A stretch of DNA of 32,163 nucleotides from an uncultured Christensenellaceae bacterium (GCA_910588015.1 CAJUOK010000018.1:703-32865); one strand, 5' to 3'. Counted from the first letter of the stretch, positions 22,346 to 31,087 are shown. The notes: generated from the letters alone by a model not told the origin. A program made the numbers and translations.

Positions 22346-23827
22346 TCAAACCTCCTCAATATATATAGGACTTGCAATAAAAATATCAGATTCTTTACCG
22401 TCGGTTTTCCCCAAACCTTCCAATCGCAAATATCCTATTTTATCAATATAAATTTCGCTCTGTGCTTCGCCGTCCGCGACGTCAAATATGCGCTCTTTGC
22501 ATACGTTGCCCGTTAATTTTATTTTTTCAAGCCGCGTATCGTACGGATAATCCTCGCATCTCTTGACCTTGACCGTCAATTTATACGCTCCCAAGCTAAC
22601 GGTGTCTCCGATACCGTAAATCTTGCCGTCTTTTTCCAACTCTACGGATACCTCGTATCCCATCGTAATATAGGTTCTGCCGTATTCCACCGCTTGGCAA
22701 ATACTCTGCTGCGACAGCTCGCCGTCTATGCCGAGATAGGTATACGCATAATTGGGAGCGCCCTCGTCGGGGCTGTGCCAATCGTAACCGTACAAAGCGC
22801 AAAGTTTATATCCTTTATCAAGCAAACTCACCCACTCTCTTTTTGCCGCCATATTAGCCGCCGACAAATTGGGATTGAAATGCGACCATACTTCATACGA
22901 AGTGACGTAATCCCAATTGGTTATCTTAAATCTGTTGTGGCACCCCATACACAGCGGCGAACCTATTCTCTTGGGATGAGCCAACGTCACAATATCTCCA
23001 AGCTGTCTTGCTCTTATTATTTTGGCGTTTACGTTAGAAGGCGTGATAGACTTCCAGTCTATATCGCTGTTTTGACCTATTACGGTCATATGTCCCCAAA
23101 ACGTCGTCCATTCTATACCGCCTGCCACGACCAAGCCGTATTTTTCTCCGCATTTTTTGACTGCCTCCACGTTGGATACGGTGTTGTGGTCGGTCACGCA
23201 TATGGCTTTGTATCCTCTCGCTATAGCATTCTGCGCAAGCTCTTGCGGCTGCATATCCCCGTCGGAAGCAACTGTGTGACAATGCATCTCCACTCTTTGC
23301 CAAGTACGTTTTCCGCTTTTGCTGTCATTACTGGCGCGTCTGTCTCCGTATTCGCCGTAACTGGGATAATCCAAATGCCTTTCGTATCCTTCGACTTCTA
23401 CAACTACGTCGATATAAGGCGTAACCATACCGTTTATGCTTGCTGTCAACGTCCATTTTCCCGCTCTTATCGGCGTGGGAATAAATCCGTTTGAAGCATA
23501 CAGTTCGCTTATAATATGCAGTTGGTCGGGAGCGTGTCTGTGTTCCGTACCCAATCGCTTGTCTCCGTCGCAGAGCGACCAAGCAATATGGTTGGCAAGA
23601 GGAATGCATCTTCGTTTATCCTCGTACGTCAATTCCTGCGCCACGTCCTGACTTGCAAGTCCTTCGTCTATAAGGCGTATGCAAGCGCTTTCTTCATATT
23701 GATATTTAGGCGAATAAGACGTGCGTACCGTCAGACATTTCAGTCCGTCGGGGACATCGAAATTCACGTTGACGTGAGTCTCGTTGTCTTGAGGCAATAT
23801 ATGAATTTTAGTCTCAAATATCTTCAT
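22346..23827 (-). CDS. PHP-domain metallohydrolase (CehA/McbA-like)
   Basis: A 493-aa protein. Residues ~1-170 form an unassigned, probably beta-rich N-terminal domain. The PHP metal site follows: HCH (182-184), SDGD (188-191), TDHN (212-215), then GIEWT, LAHPKR and YGYDWHS. The C-terminal ~100 residues look like a beta domain. CehA/McbA-like members cleave phosphoesters, carbamates or other esters, so hydrolysis of an ester on the sugar is possible. The ATG at 23827 is preferred to a TTG at 23839; its ribosome binding site is weak (GGCGGA). The gene is 1 base upstream of the GDPD-like gene, so the two hydrolases are probably made together. Confidence 0.85.
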   Translation of the reverse strand: MKIFETKIHILPQDNETHVNVNFDVPDGLKCLTVRTSYSPKYQYEESACIRLIDEGLASQDVAQELTYEDKRRCIPLANHIAWSLCDGDKRLGTEHRHAPDQLHIISELYASNGFIPTPIRAGKWTLTASINGMVTPYIDVVVEVEGYERHLDYPSYGEYGDRRASNDSKSGKRTWQRVEMHCHTVASDGDMQPQELAQNAIARGYKAICVTDHNTVSNVEAVKKCGEKYGLVVAGGIEWTTFWGHMTVIGQNSDIDWKSITPSNVNAKIIRARQLGDIVTLAHPKRIGSPLCMGCHNRFKITNWDYVTSYEVWSHFNPNLSAANMAAKREWVSLLDKGYKLCALYGYDWHSPDEGAPNYAYTYLGIDGELSQQSICQAVEYGRTYITMGYEVSVELEKDGKIYGIGDTVSLGAYKLTVKVKRCEDYPYDTRLEKIKLTGNVCKERIFDVADGEAQSEIYIDKIGYLRLEGLGKTDGKESDIFIASPIYIEEV

Positions 23828-23857
23828 AATATCCGCCAATCTTCTTTATCTTTCAGA

Positions 23858-25141
23858 CTATTTTGCTATATCTGATATTTCGGACATTGCCACCGTTCTG
23901 CCGCCGTCGCGTCTAGATATTTCCGCCGCGGCTACAATTCTGTGACTTTCTATCGTATCGGCTATCCAAGTAGATTGATTATCCGAATTGCCCGTCATCA
24001 TACCTATAGTGGCTTTGACTATACCCTCGTCGCCGCCGTAATGTCCCTTTATAACGGGTATAAAGTTGACCGTTATCTTCTTGCTTTTTTTGCCGAAAAG
24101 CTTGAGTTCTATCACACTGCCCCTGTCGTCGGCGATAAGTATACCTTTGCTTCCTCTTATCTCGGTATGGCGATAGTCCTTTTCATTAAAAGCATTGGCT
24201 GTCATAACGACTTTTATGCCGTTTTCCATTTCCATATTGACTGTCTGACAGTCGGCAACGTCATTGTCGCAAGCGAAAACGCATCTTGCCCATTGTTTGG
24301 CTCTCTCGTCGTTTTTCAACGCGTTGAGCACGTCTTTCTTCTTGGAAGAAGTGCAGAAAGCGTATGTTCCCCACAAAAATTTCTTTTTGCCTCTGCCTAT
24401 GGCTTTTTTTCTTCCGAGATATTGATGCTCCGTCTCGAAATTACACGTCATACGGTGCGGACAGTCAAAGCAATTGTCCGTCGCGCCTTGCGGTTGATGT
24501 TGCTTATTAAAAAACGTCAAACCGCCGTACGAATTAAGACTTTTGCATTTGCTGCCCGTAAACCAGTACATAAGGTCGGTATCGTGACAGCATTTTGCAA
24601 GCAACATAGGAGAAGTTTCGCTCTCGCTTCTCCAATTACCTCTGACATAGGAGTGACAAAAATGCCAATAAGCAATATTTTCGTCGTGCTTGATTAGCTG
24701 AATTTCTCCGAGAACTCCTTCGTCTATCATTTGCTTGATACGTCTGTAATATCCCGCGTATCTCAAAACGTGACAAACAAGCACTTTCCTGCCGTTTTTT
24801 CTCGCGTATTCTTCCATTTCGAGACACTCGTTTATGTTAGGGCTCAACGGCTTTTCTATCAACAAGTCGTATCCCAGTTTTAAAGCTTTCATTGCGTGAG
24901 AGTAATGGTCTCTATCCTGCGTGGCAATAACCATACAGTCTGCAACTTTTCCAAGCGCAAAGAAATCGTCCTCATTAGTAAAACACATATTGTCGGGCAC
25001 TTTCCACAAAGCCTTAACTTTGTCGATTTTGGCTTGATATTTATCGCATATGGCAATAATCTGCACGTCATCGCGTTTTGCAAATTGCGTACCGTAATTT
25101 TTCCCTCTGCTACCCAGTCCTATTACTGCTAATTTTAACAT
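23858..25141 (-). CDS. Gfo/Idh/MocA family oxidoreductase with Cys cluster (copy 3)
   Basis: A 427-aa member, clearly distinct from copies 1 and 2. Rossmann motif GLGSRG (8-13), IEKP (95-98), and LLAKCCHDTDL with His186 in place of the HQLD-type helix. A Cys-rich insertion CFDC...C (Cys224, Cys227, Cys233) followed by further Cys residues suggests a structural metal site, as in some larger Gfo/Idh/MocA subfamilies. CDNDVADCQTVNMEMENG in the C-terminal sheet is typical of that subgroup. The ATG at 25141 has GGAGG 4 bases upstream; the eight extra codons to 25165 hold the ribosome binding site. It follows uxuB by 79 bases in the operon. Substrate unknown. Confidence 0.92.
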   Translation of the reverse strand: MLKLAVIGLGSRGKNYGTQFAKRDDVQIIAICDKYQAKIDKVKALWKVPDNMCFTNEDDFFALGKVADCMVIATQDRDHYSHAMKALKLGYDLLIEKPLSPNINECLEMEEYARKNGRKVLVCHVLRYAGYYRRIKQMIDEGVLGEIQLIKHDENIAYWHFCHSYVRGNWRSESETSPMLLAKCCHDTDLMYWFTGSKCKSLNSYGGLTFFNKQHQPQGATDNCFDCPHRMTCNFETEHQYLGRKKAIGRGKKKFLWGTYAFCTSSKKKDVLNALKNDERAKQWARCVFACDNDVADCQTVNMEMENGIKVVMTANAFNEKDYRHTEIRGSKGILIADDRGSVIELKLFGKKSKKITVNFIPVIKGHYGGDEGIVKATIGMMTGNSDNQSTWIADTIESHRIVAAAEISRRDGGRTVAMSEISDIAK

Positions 25142-25220
25142 AATTCCTCCCCGACCGCCATACAAAACTTGTTTTGCGCGGTATACTTTTCTTTTGAAGT
25201 TGCTAATTATATTTTTATGA

Positions 25221-26045
25221 CTATACGCCCGAATATGCGGAAAAACCGCCGTCTATCGGCACGACAATACCCGTAACAAATCCCGATTTGTCGTTGTCAG
25301 ACAGCCACATAACGGTTCCTATAAGCTCTTCTGCTTCGCCGAATCTGTTCATAGGCGTGCCTGCAAGTATCTTTTTGGTTCTTGCCGTGGGATTGCCCTT
25401 GTCGTCAAACAACAGCGCTCTGTTTTGATTTGTGACAAAAAATCCCGGCGCTATTGCGTTGACTCTTATGCCCTCTCCCGCAAAATGCACGGCAAGCCAC
25501 TGCGTAAAGTTTGACACGCTTGCCTTTGCTCCCGAATACGCCGGTATCTTGGTAAGCGGTCTGAATGCGTTCATACTGGATATATTAATAATAATTCCGC
25601 CTCTGCCGAGCATATCTTTGGCAAAGACCTGCGTTGTAAGGAACGTAGCCAAAAAATTGAGTTTGAATACAAAATCTACGCCCTTTTCGTCCAAGTCAAA
25701 AAAGGATATTTTGCTTTCGTCCGCAACGTCCGGCATATTGAAATATTCGTTCGTAGTAGTGCCCTTTGGGTGATTGCCGCCCGCGCCGTTGACGAGAATA
25801 TCGCAAGAGCCAAGCTCCTTGCTTATCCTTTCTCTCGCCTCTTCCATAGTAGCTTTTTCCAAACAGTTTACCGCATAAGCTTTGGCTACGCCGCCTGTCT
25901 TTACGATTTCGTCTGCGACAGCTTGCGCGCTTTCCAATTTTAAATCGAGCAGCGCAACCTTTGCGCCCTCTTTAGCGTAGGCTTTTGCTATAGTCGAGCA
26001 GAGCACTCCGCCCGCTCCCGTAATAACTACGACTTTATCTTTCAT
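25221..26045 (-). CDS. uxuB: D-mannonate oxidoreductase (fructuronate reductase), SDR type
   Basis: Reduces D-fructuronate to D-mannonate with NAD(P)H, the second step after uxaC. The 274-aa short-chain dehydrogenase has TGAGGVLC (9-16), NGAGG (86-90), catalytic Ser ~157, Tyr170 and Lys174 (AYSGAK), and a C-terminal IDGGFSAYSGV. The long insertion after NGAGGNHPKGTT and the C-terminal wording match the Bacillota SDR-type UxuB and not the long-chain dehydrogenase of enterobacteria. It lies 28 bases after uxuA in a uxaC-uxuA-uxuB order, which supports the specific call. GAGG precedes the ATG. A different SDR activity on a related keto-uronate is the only serious alternative. Confidence 0.88.
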   Translation of the reverse strand: MKDKVVVITGAGGVLCSTIAKAYAKEGAKVALLDLKLESAQAVADEIVKTGGVAKAYAVNCLEKATMEEARERISKELGSCDILVNGAGGNHPKGTTTNEYFNMPDVADESKISFFDLDEKGVDFVFKLNFLATFLTTQVFAKDMLGRGGIIINISSMNAFRPLTKIPAYSGAKASVSNFTQWLAVHFAGEGIRVNAIAPGFFVTNQNRALLFDDKGNPTARTKKILAGTPMNRFGEAEELIGTVMWLSDNDKSGFVTGIVVPIDGGFSAYSGV

Positions 26046-26073
26046 ATTTTCCTCTTTTTATTAGATATATTTT

Positions 26074-27120
26074 TTAATTGTTTTCTTTTTCAACTGCTTC
26101 GATGATACCTTGCAAATACATTGCTCCTAGCGCTCTGTCATAAAGACCGTAGCCGCCTCTGCCCGTTTCGCCCCATATCATTCTGCCGTGGTCGGGTCTG
26201 ACGTAACCGTCAAAACCGTCTTCATACAGCGCCTTGATTATCTTATACATATCTAGACTTCCTTCGCTCGAAAGGTGTCCGCTTTCTTCAAAACAACGCT
26301 CTCCCGTTATCTTGATATTTCTCAAATGAACGAAAGGAATTTTGCCCTTGCAAGCGTGTATCATACTTACGAGGTCGTTTGTCGGAGCAACTCCCAACGA
26401 ACCTGTGCAGAACGTCACGCCGTTGGACGGCGAATCAACTATTGACAAAAATCTTTTGAGATTTTCTTCGCAAGTAATTACTCTCGGCAAACCGAAAATT
26501 CCCCACGGCGGGTCGTCGGGGTGAATAGCCATTTTTACTCCGCTCTCTTCCGCGACGGGAATGACTTCTTTAAGGAATACGCTCATATTCTCCCAAAGCT
26601 TTTCTTCGTCTATTTCCTTATATTGATTAAGAAGGTCTTTGAGCCCCTCTTTGGTATAGCTCGCGTCCCAACCGGGCAATGAAAGCTCGCTTGTCAAAGG
26701 ATTGAGCGCAAGCACGGTTTCGTGGTCGTACGCCAAAGCGTTGGAACCGTCTGCAAGCTGCTTGGCAAGATTGCTTCGCAGCCAGTCGAATACCGGCATA
26801 AAATTATAGCATATACACTTAACGCCCGCTTTGCCCAACCGTCTGACGTTCTCTTTATAATTTTCTATCAATCTTTTTGCATTGGCATTTCCGAGCTTTA
26901 TATCCTCGTGAACGGGCACGCTCTCAACGACTTCAAAAGCAAGTCCCGCTTCTTCAATCTGTTTTTTCATTGCCAAGATAGATTCGTTGCTCCACACCTC
27001 TCCCACGGGAGTGTCGTAAATAGCCGACACAATGCCTGTCATACAGGGAATCTGTCTGATTTTATCGAGTGTGATTTTGTCGGAATTTCCGTACCAACGG
27101 AAAGTCATTTTAAAGCTCAT
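26074..27120 (-). CDS. uxuA: Mannonate dehydratase
   Basis: Dehydrates D-mannonate to 2-keto-3-deoxy-D-gluconate with a divalent metal. The 348-aa TIM-barrel protein is the usual length for the family. Signature segments: TFRWYG at the N terminus, IPCMTGIVSAIYD, CYNFMPVFDWLR, MAIHPDDPPWGIFGLPRV (His/Asp metal site), FCTGSLG, and near the end YVRPDHGRMIWGE. The ATG at 27120 lies inside the end of uxaC (11-base overlap) with GGAGG 6 bases upstream; the longer in-frame extension to 27171 would run far into uxaC and is rejected. Third enzyme of the glucuronate branch. Confidence 0.96.
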   Translation of the reverse strand: MSFKMTFRWYGNSDKITLDKIRQIPCMTGIVSAIYDTPVGEVWSNESILAMKKQIEEAGLAFEVVESVPVHEDIKLGNANAKRLIENYKENVRRLGKAGVKCICYNFMPVFDWLRSNLAKQLADGSNALAYDHETVLALNPLTSELSLPGWDASYTKEGLKDLLNQYKEIDEEKLWENMSVFLKEVIPVAEESGVKMAIHPDDPPWGIFGLPRVITCEENLKRFLSIVDSPSNGVTFCTGSLGVAPTNDLVSMIHACKGKIPFVHLRNIKITGERCFEESGHLSSEGSLDMYKIIKALYEDGFDGYVRPDHGRMIWGETGRGGYGLYDRALGAMYLQGIIEAVEKENN

Positions 27121-28492
27121 TATTTTCCTCCACAAGTTTTTTTGCATTGCCGTAACAAAGCGCTTTGGCAACTTCTATTGCGTATATATTGTCCTCGTCT
27201 TCCATAAGAGAGCCGAGAAAATCGCAGACAATCTGTCTGTAATAATCGTGTCTTGTATACGATAAGAAACTTCTGCTGTCGGTAAGCATTCCTATCAACG
27301 AAGAAATATGTCCCAATTCAGTCAACGTTTGCAAAGTCTCGTACATACCTCTCTTATGGTCGCAGAACCACCAACTTATACCCATAACCACATCTCTGAA
27401 CGCGCCGCATAAAGTAGCAAGCGGATAATACATAGTAGGATTAAGCGTATATATTATCGTCTTGGGCAAACCTCCGATACTGTTGGATTTATCGATTATA
27501 TTCTTGACATACTTAACTTCAAAAGCGTCGCCTACGCAATCGAATCCCGCGTCTCTCCCCAATTGCTCCAACATAACAGAATTGGAATTCCGTGTCACGG
27601 CAAGGTGCCACTGCTGCACGATTCCGCGTTCTTTATACGCTTTCGCCAAAAACACGTACATATATCCCCAAAATCCGTTATATGCAAAATCGTCGACTTC
27701 TTCCTTTGCAATCAATTTTTTAAAAGTCTCTCCCGCTTCGTTCTCTTGCGCAACGCGATTAGGAAAGCCCTCTACGCCAACGTCGGAAAACTTGCAACCG
27801 CGCGCAACAAAATAGTCCATTCTGTTGAGTATTGCAACTTTGAGCGAAACAATGTCGACGATTTCTACGCCGCTTGCCGCGCCCAATTTGGATATGTATT
27901 CGCCGTAGCCTTCAGCCCTTGCTAGCACGAGATTGTCTACCCTGAAAGAAGGTACTACTTTGGCTTTTCTCTTTGCCAATTGGGCAATCATATCGTGATA
28001 TTTGAGGTCGTCGCAAGGGTCGTCCGTAGTGGCGATATACTCTACGTTAGCCATACGGATAAGCTTTCTCGGAGAAAGTTTTTGAGACAAAATGACCTTG
28101 TTAGCTCTATCCCAAATATCCTTTGCCGTAGCTTCGTTCAAAGGCGTATATATTCCAAAGAAAAATCCCAACTCCAGCGCGCACCAGTCTTTTATGGGAT
28201 TGCCGTAAGCGGTACCCGCGGCTTTTGCGAATCTAAAAAATTTATCCCACCAACTTGCGTCGCCCGTGATATATTTCTCTTCGATGCCCGCGGCGCGCAT
28301 AAGTCTCCACTTGTAATGGTCGCCCCCGAGCCACATTTCGCCTATATTGTCAAAGGGAACGTCTTCGTATATTTCTTTTGGAGAAAGATGACAGTGATAG
28401 TCTATGATAGGCAAGTCTTTAACTTCGGTATAGAGTCTTTTTGCATACTTGCTTTTGAGTAAATTTACGCTCTTATCTTTGAACTCTGCCAC
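27110..28492 (-). CDS. uxaC: Glucuronate isomerase
   Basis: Isomerises D-glucuronate to D-fructuronate (and galacturonate to tagaturonate). The 460-aa amidohydrolase-fold protein has a DYHCHL metal motif (His33, His35), the WLGGDHYKWRLMRAAGI segment, WHLAVTRNSNSVMLEQLGRDAGFDCVGD across the middle, and HDYYRQIVCDFLG near the C terminus. Length fits the family (~465). I start it at GTG 28492 because AGGAGG lies 8 bases upstream; the in-frame TTG at 28510 contains no usable site before it. It overlaps kdgK by 20 bases. First committed step of the pathway. With only UxuA and UxuB downstream, glucuronate is the likely physiological substrate. Confidence 0.95.
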   Translation of the reverse strand: MAEFKDKSVNLLKSKYAKRLYTEVKDLPIIDYHCHLSPKEIYEDVPFDNIGEMWLGGDHYKWRLMRAAGIEEKYITGDASWWDKFFRFAKAAGTAYGNPIKDWCALELGFFFGIYTPLNEATAKDIWDRANKVILSQKLSPRKLIRMANVEYIATTDDPCDDLKYHDMIAQLAKRKAKVVPSFRVDNLVLARAEGYGEYISKLGAASGVEIVDIVSLKVAILNRMDYFVARGCKFSDVGVEGFPNRVAQENEAGETFKKLIAKEEVDDFAYNGFWGYMYVFLAKAYKERGIVQQWHLAVTRNSNSVMLEQLGRDAGFDCVGDAFEVKYVKNIIDKSNSIGGLPKTIIYTLNPTMYYPLATLCGAFRDVVMGISWWFCDHKRGMYETLQTLTELGHISSLIGMLTDSRSFLSYTRHDYYRQIVCDFLGSLMEDEDNIYAIEVAKALCYGNAKKLVEENNEL

Positions 28493-29498
28493 TTCCGTCG
28501 CCTCCTGCAAGTTTTCTGACTTCGTCTACGCTTGCGATATTGAAATCGCCCTCGACGGTATGCTTGAGACAGGACGCCGCAACAGCAAATTCTATGCTCT
28601 CCTGCGCTCCGCAGTCGTTTATCAGCGAATATATAAGTCCCGCGCCGAAGCTGTCGCCTCCGCCGACTCTGTCTACTATATCGATATTATATTTTTTGGA
28701 AACGTAAGCCTTATCGCCGTCGGTAAGCAACGCAGACCAACCGTTGCGAGACGCAGAATACGACTCCCTCAACGTAAAGGCAACGTACCTAAGATTTGGA
28801 AAAGTCTTCATAAGGCGCTTGCCTATATGAGTATATCCTTCTGCGGAGACAACGCCCGCGTTGATATCCGTTCCATCGGCTTCGATACCGAAAACGTCTT
28901 TGCAATCTTCTTCGTTGGAAATAAGCACGTCGACGTATCTGACAAGCTCACTCATCACTTGACAGGCTTTTTCTTTGCTCCAAAGCTTTTTGCGATAATT
29001 TAGGTCGCAAGACACAGTCAATCCCTTTTGTTTTGCCGCTTTCAAAATTTCAGCCGTTATCTTTGCCGCGCCGTCGGAAATTGCAGGCGTGATACCCGTC
29101 CAATGCAACCATTTGGCTCCGTCCAATATAGACTTTATATCAAAATCCGAAATTTGAGCTTGGGCTATCGCGCTGTCCGCTCTGTCGTATATGACGTTAC
29201 TGCCTCTTTGAGAACAGCCCTTTTCGCAATAATAAACTCCCATTCTATTGCCGCCGCGCGCTATCTTCGAAGTGTCGACGCCCCAGCCTTTGAGTTCTCT
29301 CAAGCATTTGTCGCCGATGACGTTGTTTGGAAGTTTGGTTACAAAAGCCACGTCTTCGCCGTATTGCGCAAGAGATACCGCCACGTTGGCTTCGCCGCCT
29401 CCGAACTCTATGTCAAAAGAATTTGCTTGCATAATGCGTTTGTATCCGCTTGGCTGCAACCTCATCATTATTTCGCCGAAAGTAATTATCCTTGCCAT
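28473..29498 (-). CDS. kdgK: 2-keto-3-deoxygluconate kinase (PfkB family)
   Basis: Phosphorylates KDG with ATP to KDPG. The 341-aa ribokinase-fold protein starts with the ITFGEIMMRLQP wording typical of KDG kinases, has FGGGEANVAVSLA (PfkB signature 1) and VDRVGGGDSFGAGL with catalytic Asp282 (signature 2). The DLNYRKKLW segment in the middle (~165-173) is also a KDG-kinase feature. Its ATG overlaps the kdgA stop by one base (TAATG) and GGAGG lies 9 bases upstream. The next gene, uxaC, starts within its last 20 bases. Substrate assignment rests on the family wording and on its place beside kdgA, uxuA and uxaC. Confidence 0.93.
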   Translation of the reverse strand: MARIITFGEIMMRLQPSGYKRIMQANSFDIEFGGGEANVAVSLAQYGEDVAFVTKLPNNVIGDKCLRELKGWGVDTSKIARGGNRMGVYYCEKGCSQRGSNVIYDRADSAIAQAQISDFDIKSILDGAKWLHWTGITPAISDGAAKITAEILKAAKQKGLTVSCDLNYRKKLWSKEKACQVMSELVRYVDVLISNEEDCKDVFGIEADGTDINAGVVSAEGYTHIGKRLMKTFPNLRYVAFTLRESYSASRNGWSALLTDGDKAYVSKKYNIDIVDRVGGGDSFGAGLIYSLINDCGAQESIEFAVAASCLKHTVEGDFNIASVDEVRKLAGGDGSGRVQR

Positions 29499-30148
29499 TA
29501 TTTATTGCCTCCGATAATAGAGCGCACCTTTTCCACAAAAGCTCTGCAAGTCTTTTCCACCTTGTCAAAATCTCCCGTCTTGGCGTCTTTTGTCAAAAAC
29601 GAACCTGCTCCGACAGCATACGCGCCTGCTTTAAACCATTCTTCGACGTTTTCGCTGCTCACGCCGCCCGTAGGCATAATATTGGCTTGAGGAAAGGGTC
29701 CCTTAAGAGCCTTCAAACCCGCCGGTTTTGCGATGTCGCCGGGGAAAAGTTTGAGTATATCTACTCCGTACTCCATAGCAGTCTGCGCCTCTGTGGGAGT
29801 CATAACTCCGCTCATAACAGGCACTCCGTATCTGTTGCACAGTTTGATTGTATCGATATTGAGCGAAGGAGACACAATAAATCTAGCTCCCGCCAAAATA
29901 GCTATTCTTGCCGTTTCCGAATCCAAAACGGTACCTGCTCCGACCAACATATCGCTGCCCGCGTATTTTTCGACAAGCGTCTTAATCAACTCGTCTGCTC
30001 TCGGCACGGTAAAAGTAATCTCAATAACCTTGATTCCGCCCCTATAGCAGGCGTCGACGGTCTTTATCGCCTCGCTGATATCGTTGCCTCTGACAACGAC
30101 GACAACGCCTTGCTTTTTGACCGTATTGTAAACCTCGTATTTTTGCAT
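29498..30148 (-). CDS. kdgA: 2-keto-3-deoxy-6-phosphogluconate aldolase (KDPG/KHG aldolase)
   Basis: Cleaves KDPG to pyruvate and glyceraldehyde-3-phosphate through a Schiff base. The 216-aa TIM barrel has Arg20 (VVVRG), Glu43 (IEITFT), GAGTVL (70-75), SP (93-94), and Schiff-base Lys133 in ILKLFPGD, followed by the phosphate-binding GPFP and PTGGV segments. All expected active-site residues are present. It is the first gene of the minus-strand locus; GAGG lies before the ATG at 30148, and the leader from the promoter near 30203 contains a small CCGAC/GTCGG hairpin. A 4-hydroxy-2-oxoglutarate activity may be shared, as is known for the family. Confidence 0.95.
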   Translation of the reverse strand: MQKYEVYNTVKKQGVVVVVRGNDISEAIKTVDACYRGGIKVIEITFTVPRADELIKTLVEKYAGSDMLVGAGTVLDSETARIAILAGARFIVSPSLNIDTIKLCNRYGVPVMSGVMTPTEAQTAMEYGVDILKLFPGDIAKPAGLKALKGPFPQANIMPTGGVSSENVEEWFKAGAYAVGAGSFLTKDAKTGDFDKVEKTCRAFVEKVRSIIGGNK

Positions 30149-30209
30149 ATTTCACCTCGTAATAAATCCCCCGACCCAATGTCGGCGCGAATTTTCAACG
30201 TATATGAAC

Positions 30210-30238
30210 ATTATAATATACCCCTATCGAAAAAACAA
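30210..30238 (-). promoter_or_regulatory. Promoter of the glucuronide locus (kdgA side)
   Basis: Minus strand TTGTTT (30238-30233), 17-base spacer, consensus TATAAT (30215-30210). The weak -35 is what one expects for an activator-dependent promoter. It is divergent from the AraC-family gene, and the -35 is 23 bases from that gene's -35. Confidence 0.6.
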
Positions 30239-30260
30239 TACTCTTTTTATATCAAAATTA

Positions 30261-30289
30261 TGGACAAAATAGGATTTTGAGTATATAAT
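30261..30289 (+). promoter_or_regulatory. Promoter of the AraC-family regulator gene
   Basis: TGGACA (30261-30266), 17-base spacer, TATAAT (30284-30289), 37 bases before the ATG at 30326. Confidence 0.7.
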
Positions 30290-30325
30290 AATTTTACAAA
30301 CGACTGACAAGAGAGGAAATTTTTT

Positions 30326-31087
30326 ATGCCGATAATCAATTATATTGGGAAAAATCTCAAGACTTACGACGTAAAACAACACAAACACAGTTATTGGGAG
30401 CTGATATATTGCACGGGAGGCAGCGGAAAGATTATTTTCGAGAATTCCAAACCCCTTAAATATAATCAGAACGAAATAGTAGTAATTCCGCCCAACACTT
30501 TGCATAGCAACACGTCGCAGACGGGCTTCAAAAACATTCATATGACGGTGGCAGGTTGGTCGCCCAATTTCAAAAATGCCATTGTCGTCAAAGATAACCA
30601 GCAAAAAGATTTATACACCACGATGAATATGTGCTACAGACATTTTTCTGCAATGTCGGGCTGTTCGTCAAATATAATAATGTCGTTCACAGACCTTATT
30701 TTGGGATTCATAACAGAGTTTGACGGTTCATTGCAAACGAGTCAGCATATAGAGCTTATTGCCAACGCGATTATCGAAAATTTTTCCGACGCCAACTTTT
30801 CAATCGATTCGATTTACAGCGAATTCGATTTATCAAAAGATTATGTGAGAAGACAGTTCATAAAAGAAAAAGGCGTATCCCCTCTCCAATTTCTCAACCA
30901 AACGCGCATTAATGCGGCGCAAAAACTTTTGCTTTCCCGTAATATCAACAATCTAAAAATATACGAGATTGCCGAAAGATGCGGTTTCAACGACCAACTC
31001 TATTTCTCGAGAGTATTCAAAAAATGCGTGGGCGTATCTCCGAAAGAATATATAGGAGAACCCAAAAACGACAATTACAACGATTGA
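30326..31087 (+). CDS. AraC-family transcriptional regulator
   Basis: A 253-aa DNA-binding regulator. The N-terminal ~110 residues form a cupin-like ligand-binding domain (HKHSYWELIYCTGGSGKI, then VVIPPNTLHSN). The C-terminal ~100 residues hold the two helix-turn-helix units: one at SIDSIYSEFDLSKDYVRRQFIKEKGVSP and a second at IYEIAERCGFNDQLYFSRVFKK-GVSPKEY, which is the AraC signature. GAGAGG lies 11 bases before the ATG, and the promoter is divergent from the kdgA operon promoter, so it most likely controls the glucuronide locus in response to a uronate or glycoside. The ligand is inferred. No clear repeated operator half-sites could be picked out by eye in the 177-base gap. Confidence 0.93.
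   Translation: MPIINYIGKNLKTYDVKQHKHSYWELIYCTGGSGKIIFENSKPLKYNQNEIVVIPPNTLHSNTSQTGFKNIHMTVAGWSPNFKNAIVVKDNQQKDLYTTMNMCYRHFSAMSGCSSNIIMSFTDLILGFITEFDGSLQTSQHIELIANAIIENFSDANFSIDSIYSEFDLSKDYVRRQFIKEKGVSPLQFLNQTRINAAQKLLLSRNINNLKIYEIAERCGFNDQLYFSRVFKKCVGVSPKEYIGEPKNDNYND

Noticed and set aside
27120..27171. N-terminal extension of uxuA
   Set aside because: It would overlap uxaC by 62 bases. The internal ATG at 27120 has an ideal ribosome binding site and begins with the family's N-terminal wording.
30149..30325. Catabolite-repression (cre) site in the divergent gap
   Set aside because: No stretch matched the cre consensus well enough by eye; only AT-rich promoter elements and a small hairpin are visible.
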